A stretch of DNA of 64,000 bases, from IMG/VR virus record IMGVR_UViG_3300029448_007456, positions 50,779-114,778 of that record; one strand, given 5' to 3'. Positions 41,022 through 48,011 of the stretch are shown here, piece by piece. The notes under the pieces were generated by a model. It had not been told where the DNA came from, did not search any database, and was given only the letters and a program-made list of their open reading frames with translations. How positions within the stretch are numbered: the stretch's first letter is position 1; each line of letters opens with the position of its first letter. This stretch comes from a virus. The translations under genes were made by a program, and so were the position numbers.

Positions 41022-42218
41022 CTACAGTTTAAATTCATGTTTGAATCTGTCAACCACGTGATAGGTCCAAAAGATTGTGGGTCTGTTGGTGGTCAGTGTC
41101 AAGGCCTCTGATAAGATTTTCAATTGAGGTTTGAACAGTTCCAACCAATGATTGATGTCCATGGCCAGGTGATGATTGTGTTGTATGGCAGATACATTTT
41201 CACGCCAAAGAGTTTCAATTGCCTCATGGTCTGTGATTAATTCTTTGTTCAGTTCACAACCACCTATGGTTTGATAATATCTATCAAGTGAATCCAGATG
41301 ATCAGTGTGAAAACAATTGGCAAAGGTTTCTAATCCCAATTGGTGATATAGATCAAAAACTTTATAATTGCCAAACTGTAGAACCAAAGTCCCACCTGCA
41401 AATGATTCCCAAGTTTTTTCTCCAACATCTGTGTTGAGAGTGATGTCTTGCGGTTCAGTTTGCAGAGATAGATAGGATGTCAATTTATACTGTGGTATCA
41501 ATAAATTTATGCCAGTATCAAATCTCCTATAAGGAAATTCCTCTGGTTGTGATATGATGACGTCATCTTCTTGCAGTCGTCTCTCAACAGAATCTCTCTC
41601 AATGTAATTGCAACCACCATTGTCACTTGCAACAATGCGCCAAGATCTTGGCTTGTTGGTGATGGGTTTGCGGATTAGATCATTCCATTGCACGGGAAGA
41701 TTCTTGCGAGGTGACACGTGACTTCTATTGGCATACGAAGAATAATCAATCACTGGTTTAATCATAGATAGATCACTTTCTTCAGGTTTGGTGTAAGTCA
41801 ACTGGTCCAGCGGATAATTTTTTGCCAACCAATGCTCCAACAAGATGCGATTGATTCTATTCCTACCACCAAGATGATTAACAGTGAATCGTCTCGAGGA
41901 TTGCCAATCAACAGGCACATCCTGGCGGTCTTTTATCATGGTTGCAGGCCACATAAATGTCAGCGGAATCCAGATCACATTGTCACAGTCATCAAGAGAT
42001 GTCCTGTAGTGATCAAGAAAGAACACACAATTAGGATATTGTTTGACCAACTGATCCAGCAGATGAGGCTGACCTTGGAGATACTGTTTGGCACGGGGAC
42101 CTCCTGTGGTTTCAGTGTTGGTATGATCAATCACTACCACATATTTGGTGGTGGATGTAATGCCCTGCAGAATCTCATCATCCGTCATAGTAGGCCATAA
42201 TATAAAAGTCTCTGCCAT
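41022..42218 (-). CDS. Putative glycosyltransferase-like protein, 398 aa
   Basis: C-terminal half 'DVGEKTWESFAGGTLVLQFG' followed by 'NYKVFDLYHQLGLETF' and 'HLDSLDRYYQ' resembles the acceptor/donor region of GT10/fucosyltransferase-like enzymes (T-E-K-x-x-x-P-x-x-A-G-x-P). This is also the shared signature of the three tandem genes at 44.7-47.9 kb, though the rest differs. The N-terminal half (VVVIDHTNTETTGGPR) is unassigned. Likely involved in surface glycan synthesis; weak assignment. Confidence 0.5.
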   Translation of the reverse strand: MAETFILWPTMTDDEILQGITSTTKYVVVIDHTNTETTGGPRAKQYLQGQPHLLDQLVKQYPNCVFFLDHYRTSLDDCDNVIWIPLTFMWPATMIKDRQDVPVDWQSSRRFTVNHLGGRNRINRILLEHWLAKNYPLDQLTYTKPEESDLSMIKPVIDYSSYANRSHVSPRKNLPVQWNDLIRKPITNKPRSWRIVASDNGGCNYIERDSVERRLQEDDVIISQPEEFPYRRFDTGINLLIPQYKLTSYLSLQTEPQDITLNTDVGEKTWESFAGGTLVLQFGNYKVFDLYHQLGLETFANCFHTDHLDSLDRYYQTIGGCELNKELITDHEAIETLWRENVSAIQHNHHLAMDINHWLELFKPQLKILSEALTLTTNRPTIFWTYHVVDRFKHEFKL

Positions 42219-42232
42219 ACTTTAATTATTGA

Positions 42233-42340
42233 TCAACTGATCACAGTGAATCCCCATTCTGAAAGGATTCTGATGCCTGTGACTGTGATGGATACTGCCT
42301 CAATTAATATTAATGTTCCTATAAATGCTATTGTTTCCAT
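42233..42340 (-). CDS. Small membrane protein, 35 aa
   Basis: 'METIAFIGTLILIEAVSITV' then 'TGIRILSEWGFTVIS'; one membrane helix. A TTGACA/-10 promoter lies directly upstream on the minus strand. No family. Confidence 0.45.
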   Translation of the reverse strand: METIAFIGTLILIEAVSITVTGIRILSEWGFTVIS

Positions 42341-42408
42341 ATCTGTATTATGAAGTCTTATAATAATATGTCAACAGGGGTTGACGAATTTGAACATGGA
42401 CTTATTAT
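42341..42408. promoter_or_regulatory. Divergent early promoters
   Basis: Plus strand TTGACG (42381-42386), 16 nt, TATTAT (42403-42408) drives the first early block. Minus strand TTGACA (about 42370-42375) drives the 35-aa gene. The two -35 boxes are back to back, separated by 5 nt, marking the late/early boundary. Confidence 0.65.
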
Positions 42409-42434
42409 AATATGTATAAACCAGGAGGTTGAAC

Positions 42435-42866
42435 ATGACAATGAGTTATAAGACTAAACAAACAGACACTTTCACACAATTTGTGAAGGGTGACGACAAT
42501 CCAGTATTTGCTGATAGATTGGCAAAACTACAAGAAGGCATTGTGATCATCATGAATGAACACAAATTAAGATATAAACACCTTGCAGAAAGAAACGCCA
42601 GAATAGAATACAACACAGGCAAGAGATACATCAAAATGATCTACTTGGATGGTGGATCCTACTCACGCAGAGTGCATGGCTTCATCGACAGGACCAATGG
42701 TGATGTGTTGATGCCCGCTGGCTGGAATGCTCCTGCCAAGTCAGGTGCTAGAGGTAATATATGGAATGATGACTATGGATTGAATGCCATGAATGAATAT
42801 GGTGTGAACTACAAAGGTCATGTTTCCAACAATGATTGGATCGTGGAGATTGTAAATGAAGGATAA
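42435..42866 (+). CDS. Conserved phage early protein, 143 aa
   Basis: Start set by AGGAGG 6 nt upstream. 'RIEYNTGKRYIKMIYLDGGS', 'RRVHGFIDRTNGDVLMPAGW' and 'NAPAKSGARGNIW' match a pattern found in small proteins of many unrelated phages (...VHGF-x-x-x-x-x-G-D-V-x-x-x-A-x-W-x-x-P-A-K-x-x-R-G-N). Function unknown. First gene of the early block. Confidence 0.75.
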   Translation: MTMSYKTKQTDTFTQFVKGDDNPVFADRLAKLQEGIVIIMNEHKLRYKHLAERNARIEYNTGKRYIKMIYLDGGSYSRRVHGFIDRTNGDVLMPAGWNAPAKSGARGNIWNDDYGLNAMNEYGVNYKGHVSNNDWIVEIVNEG

Positions 42867-43221
42867 TAAGAAAACTTTTTTTTATCAAACAGTGAAATGG
42901 GCCACTTGGTTCTGGGCCTTGTTTGGTATGGCCACGATAATATATGCCTACACCTTGTTATGGGACTTCAAACAACACGCCGAAACCTACAACGACTTTA
43001 ATGCAGTTCAATTGTCATGGGAAAAACCATACATCAGTGAATTAGAGTCATGGCACGTGGTGGTCGACTACTGTATGGATGAGGCCTGTGGCCGAATGCA
43101 AGGCGCAGACATTTATCACAGTAAGGACATCTGTGATGTCAACAGACAAGAAATTGTGGCAGATACCATAGATGTAGGAGGAGTTTGGGCCTACAGATGT
43201 GTTGAAAAACAAGACATTTAA
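42856..43221 (+). CDS. Single-pass membrane protein, 121 aa
   Basis: Membrane helix at ~15-35 (TWFWALFGMATIIYAYTLL); the C-terminal domain has four Cys (VVDYCMDEACGRM, DICDVN, YRCVEK), probably extracytoplasmic with disulfides. Overlaps the preceding gene by 11 nt. An early membrane protein with an exported domain could act in superinfection exclusion; unproven. Confidence 0.65.
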   Translation: MKDNKKTFFYQTVKWATWFWALFGMATIIYAYTLLWDFKQHAETYNDFNAVQLSWEKPYISELESWHVVVDYCMDEACGRMQGADIYHSKDICDVNRQEIVADTIDVGGVWAYRCVEKQDI

Positions 43222-43226
43222 CATGG

Positions 43227-43254
43227 TTGACAGATTACCAACAGGAAATATAAT
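43227..43254 (+). promoter_or_regulatory. Early promoter
   Basis: TTGACA (43227-43232), 16 nt, TATAAT (43249-43254); leader then AAAGGAGGTCGTGTATG. Confidence 0.8.
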
Positions 43255-43287
43255 AGTATTATCAAACAAAGACAAAGGAGGTCGTGT

Positions 43288-43581
43288 ATGATACAAAAAT
43301 ACAACTTTAAAAGAGGCGAACTTATCACAGCCATTCACGAGATGAGCAGAGATGACTTAGACTTAGTCGTTGAAGCCGTGAAGTTGAGAAGAACTTATCT
43401 TCACAAACAGAATGCCAGAGAAATGCAGATAGGTGACTATGTGGAGTTTGATGGCAAACATGGCATGTCCATGAAAGGCAAAGTCGTCAAGAAGGCAATC
43501 AAATATCTCAACGTCGATTGCACCATGCATGGTGGATCTATTTGGAGAGTGCCAGCAGGTGCATTAAGGAAAGTGGCATAA
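43288..43581 (+). CDS. Early protein with SH3/KOW-like domain, 97 aa
   Basis: Helical first half ending 'KLRRTYLHKQNARE', then 'MQIGDYVEFDGKHGMSMKGK' and 'VVKKAIKYLNVDC...IWRVPAGALRKV', a small beta-barrel pattern (G-D-x-V-x-F ... G-x-V) seen in T4-like cyanophage proteins. Extended ribosome site AAGGAGGTCG. Probably nucleic-acid or ribosome binding; unknown role. Confidence 0.7.
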   Translation: MIQKYNFKRGELITAIHEMSRDDLDLVVEAVKLRRTYLHKQNAREMQIGDYVEFDGKHGMSMKGKVVKKAIKYLNVDCTMHGGSIWRVPAGALRKVA

Positions 43582-43796
43582 TGCTGATTAAAATCAACGA
43601 CGACATCAAGGTGGGGCCCCTAGAGGGCACCATCACTTCTATCTCAATCGGAGTCACACAAGGCGATCCAGCAGGTGAACTTGGCCCCAAGGCAGTTGAA
43701 TATGACACTGAACTAGGTTATCAAGGTGCAGTCACTTACATCACAAGAGCAGGCGACAGCAAGTGGGCCTACTTTAGACAGATTGAAGAAGCATGA
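43581..43796 (+). CDS. Hypothetical early protein, 71 aa
   Basis: ATG overlaps the previous stop (TAATG). 'DDIKVGPLEGTITSISIGVT' and 'YQGAVTYITRAGDSKWAYFR' suggest a small beta protein. No family. Confidence 0.65.
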   Translation: MLIKINDDIKVGPLEGTITSISIGVTQGDPAGELGPKAVEYDTELGYQGAVTYITRAGDSKWAYFRQIEEA

Positions 43797-43915
43797 GTCA
43801 TCCTGGCAACGATGAATTGATGGAAAGATATTATGATGAAGGCCTTGACCTTGGTCTATCAGAAGAGGAAGCAGAAAAATATGCCCAAGAAAAATTCGAA
43901 CAAGAATCCTACTAA
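43793..43915 (+). CDS. Small acidic early protein, 40 aa
   Basis: ATGA overlap with the preceding gene; 'MERYYDEGLDLGLSEEEAEK' then 'YAQEKFEQESY', one or two acidic helices. Overlaps the next gene by 35 nt. Confidence 0.55.
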   Translation: MSHPGNDELMERYYDEGLDLGLSEEEAEKYAQEKFEQESY

Positions 43916-44234
43916 GGACGAAGGTGTTTATACTGTGGACTCAGACAAACTGTCTTATGGCTATGTTTCAGGCACATATCGAGATCAAGGTTGCATCACA
44001 GTGACATTCAATGATAGAGTGCAACAAGCATGGCATCCTCATCACAATCACAAAGGCGGTGACTTCAAAATCAAGCCAGAATTGATTGTGGACTTCTTGC
44101 AGAAGATAGGAGTCACTTTACATTTTCACACAGACCGAAAACATTCATACTGTAATAAAATTGAATTGAAGCCATGGTCTGAATTTGAACAAACTTTGAG
44201 ACAATCAATTGACAAAAACAAAGAATACAATTAA
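43881..44234 (+). CDS. Hypothetical early protein, 117 aa
   Basis: Start at 43881, preceded by AGAGGAAGC. Middle 'GCITVTFNDRVQQAWHPHHN' and 'LHFHTDRKHSYCNKIELKPW'; His-rich, possibly metal binding. No family recognised. Confidence 0.6.
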   Translation: MPKKNSNKNPTKDEGVYTVDSDKLSYGYVSGTYRDQGCITVTFNDRVQQAWHPHHNHKGGDFKIKPELIVDFLQKIGVTLHFHTDRKHSYCNKIELKPWSEFEQTLRQSIDKNKEYN

Positions 44235-44243
44235 AATATAATC

Positions 44244-44471
44244 ATGGCTATCATTATACAAAAAAATCAAAAGTTTTTTGATGAAGTGTCCAAGTTCAAT
44301 CCTAAACTTGCAAGACTTTTGGAGCATGAACATGGATGGACAGATAAATTAGTGCATAGGAGTGACGATGGAAGTATACCACAACCCAGAAGACGACAAG
44401 AAGGAACTAAAGCGATTGCAGATGATGATCCGATTAAAAACTTGGTTCCAGACAAGATGGGAAGAAATTAA
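44244..44471 (+). CDS. Hypothetical early protein, 75 aa
   Basis: 'FFDEVSKFNPKLARLLEHEH' is a convincing helix; the Arg/Asp-rich second half lies over the start of another frame (44368-44499), so the real end could be earlier through frameshift or the frames overlap. No family. Confidence 0.5.
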   Translation: MAIIIQKNQKFFDEVSKFNPKLARLLEHEHGWTDKLVHRSDDGSIPQPRRRQEGTKAIADDDPIKNLVPDKMGRN

Positions 44472-44499
44472 ATCCTTATGTGGTGGCTTGAAGCCATAG
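44368..44499 (+). CDS. Small basic early protein, 43 aa, in overlapping frame
   Basis: ATG preceded by AGGAG at 5-nt spacing. 'HNPEDDKKELKRLQMMIRLK' then 'TWFQTRWEEIKSLCGGLKP', an amphipathic helix. Overlaps the 75-aa gene by 104 nt and the 38-aa gene by 22 nt in different frames. Confidence 0.5.
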   Translation: MEVYHNPEDDKKELKRLQMMIRLKTWFQTRWEEIKSLCGGLKP

Positions 44500-44594
44500 G
44501 AGCCACACTACTCTTAGGAGCCATTATTGTATTAAACTGTTTGGTTTTATTCGATGATGGCAAACGCAATGGGTCGAAGTCCCGCAAGGACTAA
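44478..44594 (+). CDS. Small membrane protein, 38 aa
   Basis: 'MWWLEAIGATLLLGAIIVLN' then 'CLVLFDDGKRNGSKSRKD': one membrane helix and a basic tail. Last gene of the early block; 8 nt before the anti-Shine-Dalgarno hairpin. Confidence 0.55.
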   Translation: MWWLEAIGATLLLGAIIVLNCLVLFDDGKRNGSKSRKD

Positions 44595-44602
44595 GCAACA
44601 AA

Positions 44603-44628
44603 TTTCATTCGACCTCCAATCAATGAAA
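44603..44628 (+). ncRNA. Anti-Shine-Dalgarno hairpin, copy 1
   Basis: Perfect 7-bp stem TTTCATT/AATGAAA with 12-nt loop CGACCTCCAATC. The loop is the exact complement of GGAGGTCG, the extended ribosome site of many early genes here. Same 26 nt recur at 59758-59783, also just after the last stop of an early operon and just before a terminator. Likely a 3'-UTR element or the 5' part of a small RNA. Confidence 0.7.
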
Positions 44629-44630
44629 GC

Positions 44631-44660
44631 AAGGCTCGGAACTAATCTTCCGGGCCTTTG
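44631..44660 (+). terminator. Rho-independent terminator
   Basis: Stem AAGGCTCGG/CCGGGCCTT (one G-U pair), 10-nt loop, short T-rich tail; ends the early block 42.4-44.6 kb. Confidence 0.75.
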
Positions 44661-44665
44661 TCATC

Positions 44666-44673
44666 TATAAGTA
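44666..44673 (+). promoter_or_regulatory. Late-type promoter box
   Basis: TATAAGTA, 6 nt before the ATG at 44680. Confidence 0.5.
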
Positions 44674-44679
44674 TTTTTT

Positions 44680-45807
44680 ATGAACCTAGACAGCATAGAT
44701 CTTATCAAATTGACTGACGTGCAAAGACTTAAACTCAATTTAAGATTGCCAAAACCAGATCAAGAAATCATAGGCGATATGTCAGTTTTGCCTATGACCT
44801 TGCTAATGGGATGTCAAATAAAAATTTTGCCTGAAAATGATCTCAGGCAATGGTTGAAAAAAGAAAATTGTTTTTTATTGGATGGTAAAAAAATATCATA
44901 TCCTAGTTTTTCAAATGACGCCAGTGATGCCACACAAGATTTTATTGACATAGGTGGAGATCACTTTTGTATAGGTGACTCAAGTTTGGGTGGGAGATAT
45001 AAAAATCACGTTGACAGTTTTTATCCTTCAACATTTTTTGGATTTAGTGAAAAAAATTTATTAGATATACCAATTGAGCAAAGACAAGGCTGGTGTTGCA
45101 CGGTGTCAAAAAGACGTCCCACGAGAGATTGTATAATTGATATTATAAAATCCAAACATATGAACAAATTCCAAGGTAATGAATGGCTATGCTATGATGG
45201 TATCGATGAAAGTCAAAAAGAGATCATTGATTTGATGTTCAGAAGTCCTCAAGGAGGTAAAGCCGCTTTCATTGAATCTTGTGATGGTATAGATAACCAA
45301 CCATCAAGAAACTGGAGTGATCGCACGTTCACAGACACATTTGATAAGCACCAATCACACACAAATCAATTCCTAGGAGGCATCAAAAATTCCGCAGGTG
45401 GAGACCTAGGACATTTATTAGGTCCATGGCATAGGACAAGTTTGATTGAATTAGTATCAGAAGCAACAGTTGATTGGTTTGACCCATCTGAAAAAATGGC
45501 AAAACCTCTCAGAGCAGGTATGCCGTTTGTGGTGGTTGCCAGTCATAGATTTCTATACCGTCTGCGTAAAATGGGTTTGAAAACTTTCCATCCCTACATC
45601 AACGAATCATATGATACACAAGACAATTGGCGTAAACGCACAGAAATGGCAGTGGACGCCATGTTTGATTTTTCAAAATCTCCACAACAACTAGAACAGG
45701 TTGCAGAAATATGCAAACACAATCAAAACATCATGGTCAAGATTGGAAAACACAATAACCTTAAAAGAACTGCAAAAAAATTGAAAAGGCTCATAACTTT
45801 TTCTTGA
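44680..45807 (+). CDS. Glycosyltransferase-like protein, tandem copy 1 (375 aa)
   Basis: First of three adjacent paralogues. Shared blocks: N-terminal 'LPKP(D)Q.(I).GD......(T).(L)(M).GC.I', central 'RQGWCCTVSKR..RD.I...I..KH', then 'WFDPSEKMAKPLRAGMPFVV', 'FLYRLRKMGLKTFHPYINES', 'RTEMAVDAMFDF'. The 'S/T-E-K-x-x-K-P-x-x-A-G-x-P-F' and 'L-G-F-x-T-F' blocks resemble GT10-type and other GT-B transferases that use the E/K pair for donor binding. Specificity unknown. Stop overlaps copy 2 start (4 nt). Confidence 0.6.
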   Translation: MNLDSIDLIKLTDVQRLKLNLRLPKPDQEIIGDMSVLPMTLLMGCQIKILPENDLRQWLKKENCFLLDGKKISYPSFSNDASDATQDFIDIGGDHFCIGDSSLGGRYKNHVDSFYPSTFFGFSEKNLLDIPIEQRQGWCCTVSKRRPTRDCIIDIIKSKHMNKFQGNEWLCYDGIDESQKEIIDLMFRSPQGGKAAFIESCDGIDNQPSRNWSDRTFTDTFDKHQSHTNQFLGGIKNSAGGDLGHLLGPWHRTSLIELVSEATVDWFDPSEKMAKPLRAGMPFVVVASHRFLYRLRKMGLKTFHPYINESYDTQDNWRKRTEMAVDAMFDFSKSPQQLEQVAEICKHNQNIMVKIGKHNNLKRTAKKLKRLITFS

Positions 45808-46832
45808 TGGATATCAATAAGATAGATACAACTAATTTGTCTCTTAGAGAGCAAATCCTTATCAATCAAAAACTACCACGGCCTAAACAAAATGTATTTG
45901 GTGATATCCAAGCATTTCCTGTCACATTCAGATTGGGTTGTAGAATAGAACTGTCTGACAAACCACAATGGCACGATGGCAACGCTCCTGCCATACTAAT
46001 TGATGGCAAAAAAGTAAATTGGGGGCCCGATTCAACCTTAGATTTTGAAAAAAATCCAAATGAATATCTACTGTGTATTGGAGAATCTTCACTTCACGCC
46101 AAATACTCCAATCATATTGATCATCTTTATTCGCCTTATCTTTGGAAGACTGGAGTGATGCAGGAACAGATATCACTGGCTCAAAGGCAAGGGTGGTGTT
46201 GCACCATGTTCCGTAAAGATCAACACAGAGATTATATCAGTGAACTGTTGATAACCAAGTACCAAAATCAATTCACAGGCTCGGAATGGTTTTGTTATGA
46301 TCAAGGCCACAACTTCAAAGATCTATTCAAACATATGTTTCGCAAACCTCATCGCAAAAGTCTACAAAATCTGCTTGGCTCGGGCAATATGGAATTATTG
46401 AAAACATTTCCAGTGATATCTGGCGATGCAGATCACAAATCATTAGGACCATGGCACGCACAGACTCTGGTTGAGTTGGTGCCCGAAACGACCACAAGAT
46501 ATTTTGACCCCACTGAAAAAATCTACAAACCAATATCAGCAGGTATGCCGTTTGTGATGGTTGCTAGTCAAGGATTTTTATATCGTCTGCGTAAAATGGG
46601 ATTCTGCACGTTCCATCCGTGGATAGATGAATCCTATGATCAAGAACCTAATTGGAAGATCAGAACAGAAATGGCTGTGGCGGCTATGTTTGAATTTGTT
46701 CAATCTCCAAACAATCTTGAACATATTCAATCTGTGTGTGATCACAATCAACAGACTTTCCGTCGCATCAGACGGCATGATTACTTGTCAAGGATTGCCA
46801 AAAAACTTCGGCCACTAATTACTATTGAATGA
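45804..46832 (+). CDS. Glycosyltransferase-like protein, tandem copy 2 (342 aa)
   Basis: Paralogue of the flanking copies. 'RQGWCCTMFRKDQHRDYISE', 'GSEWFCYDQ', 'YFDPTEKIYKPISAGMPFVM', 'FLYRLRKMGFCTFHPWIDES'. It is shorter by a central insertion found in copy 1. Coupled to both neighbours by 4-nt overlaps, so the three are probably one expression unit. Confidence 0.6.
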   Translation: MMDINKIDTTNLSLREQILINQKLPRPKQNVFGDIQAFPVTFRLGCRIELSDKPQWHDGNAPAILIDGKKVNWGPDSTLDFEKNPNEYLLCIGESSLHAKYSNHIDHLYSPYLWKTGVMQEQISLAQRQGWCCTMFRKDQHRDYISELLITKYQNQFTGSEWFCYDQGHNFKDLFKHMFRKPHRKSLQNLLGSGNMELLKTFPVISGDADHKSLGPWHAQTLVELVPETTTRYFDPTEKIYKPISAGMPFVMVASQGFLYRLRKMGFCTFHPWIDESYDQEPNWKIRTEMAVAAMFEFVQSPNNLEHIQSVCDHNQQTFRRIRRHDYLSRIAKKLRPLITIE

Positions 46833-47893
46833 AAACACTCACAGGCATTGACATAGACTCGTTGGATGAACGACAACTCATTCTGATCAACCAAAGGCTG
46901 CCAAAGCCTTGTGAACACATTATAGGTGATGTCAAATGCCTACCTGTCACACTAAGATTAGGATGTAGAATCGAAGTGAGCAATCATCAGGACCTTCATG
47001 GAGGCAGATGCAGAGTTCTTTACATCGAGAACAAAAAAATAGGTTTTGGATTTGATGCCACTAGAGATTTTCTATATGCAGACTATCACAAAGACTTTGA
47101 AATAGTGTATGGTGACGCTTGGTTGACTCCTCCACAATCTGGCCACGTCAATACTCTGTTGACTTGGTCGTTCTATCACACACAATGGTTGGATTCTGTG
47201 CCTTCTATTGCAGAACGCAGGGGTTGGTGTTGCACCATGACACGAGCAGATCGCCACAGGCACAAGATATTGGATGTCATAGCAGACAAACACATGACAG
47301 GATTCACAGGCTCAGAATGGTTTTGTTATGATGAGGCCACTCATCAAGGCCATCACAGACCTGAACTGTATCCTTTTATGTTCAGACAGCCTGCAGGCAT
47401 TGATCACACAAGTCTGACCAGAGATGAAAGGCAGAGATTTAGACACTACAAAAGGTTGTCAAACTATAATCCACACCCTTTTCACAATCATGGCCATAGT
47501 TTGGCTGAATGGCATCTGACCAATCTGGTTGAACTGTGCCCCACCGCCAACTTGGAATATTTTGAATTTGACGAAAAGATTGCCAAACCAATCGCCGCAG
47601 GTATGGCCTTTGTGGTGGTGGCCGCACAGAACACTCTGGCAAGACTTAGAAGGATTGGTTTTAGAACCTTTAATCCTTTGATTGATGAATCATATGATCA
47701 AGAACCTGATTGGCAAAGCCGCACAGAGAAGGCAGTGGATGCGATGTTTGAATTTGTCAGCGGAGCACACGATCATCAACAATTACAAGAAATCTGTGAT
47801 CACAACAGATCAGTGATGGCTAGACTGCAACGATACACCTATGAAGACCGAGTGGCCAAAAGACTTAGACCACTTATATCTTGGCCTTCATAG
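46829..47893 (+). CDS. Glycosyltransferase-like protein, tandem copy 3 (354 aa)
   Basis: 'RRGWCCTMTRADRHRHKILD', 'GSEWFCYDEATHQGHH', 'EFDEKIAKPIAAGMAFVVVA', 'ARLRRIGFRTFNPLIDES'. Keeps the E-K...K-P...A-G block. Divergence among copies (clear by eye at most positions outside motifs) indicates old duplication, perhaps for different acceptor sugars. Confidence 0.6.
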   Translation: MKTLTGIDIDSLDERQLILINQRLPKPCEHIIGDVKCLPVTLRLGCRIEVSNHQDLHGGRCRVLYIENKKIGFGFDATRDFLYADYHKDFEIVYGDAWLTPPQSGHVNTLLTWSFYHTQWLDSVPSIAERRGWCCTMTRADRHRHKILDVIADKHMTGFTGSEWFCYDEATHQGHHRPELYPFMFRQPAGIDHTSLTRDERQRFRHYKRLSNYNPHPFHNHGHSLAEWHLTNLVELCPTANLEYFEFDEKIAKPIAAGMAFVVVAAQNTLARLRRIGFRTFNPLIDESYDQEPDWQSRTEKAVDAMFEFVSGAHDHQQLQEICDHNRSVMARLQRYTYEDRVAKRLRPLISWPS

Positions 47894-47911
47894 ACAGCGA
47901 TAATTACTTGT

Positions 47912-48007
47912 ATGACCTTACCTTTTGTTCAATCTTGTATAGATTGTGGTGCCATTGTGTCAGATTCTGACATCTGTCCTCAGTGTGGTCAAATCATGCC
48001 TAAATAA
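47912..48007 (+). CDS. Zinc-ribbon microprotein, 31 aa
   Basis: 'FVQSCIDCGAIVSDSDICPQ' then 'CGQIMPK': two CxxC pairs with 13-residue spacing, a minimal zinc ribbon. Its stop overlaps a TAAATA box of the next gene. No clear ribosome site. Confidence 0.55.
   Translation: MTLPFVQSCIDCGAIVSDSDICPQCGQIMPK
48001..48006 (+). promoter_or_regulatory. Late-type promoter box
   Basis: TAAATA, 5 nt before ATG 48012; lies inside the end of the zinc-ribbon gene. Confidence 0.5.
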
Positions 48008-48011
48008 CACG

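Noticed and set aside
44603-44628. Minus-strand reading of the 26-nt repeat gives GGAGGTCGAATG, i.e. ribosome site plus ATG
   Set aside because: It leads only to 5-codon frames at both copies, has no promoter on that strand, and the terminators following the element point to the plus strand. It is the automatic consequence of the loop being an anti-Shine-Dalgarno next to CATT.
47946-48011. Upstream extension of the 48012 radical SAM gene
   Set aside because: Covers the zinc-ribbon gene in another frame, and the late promoter box is 5 nt before the ATG at 48012.
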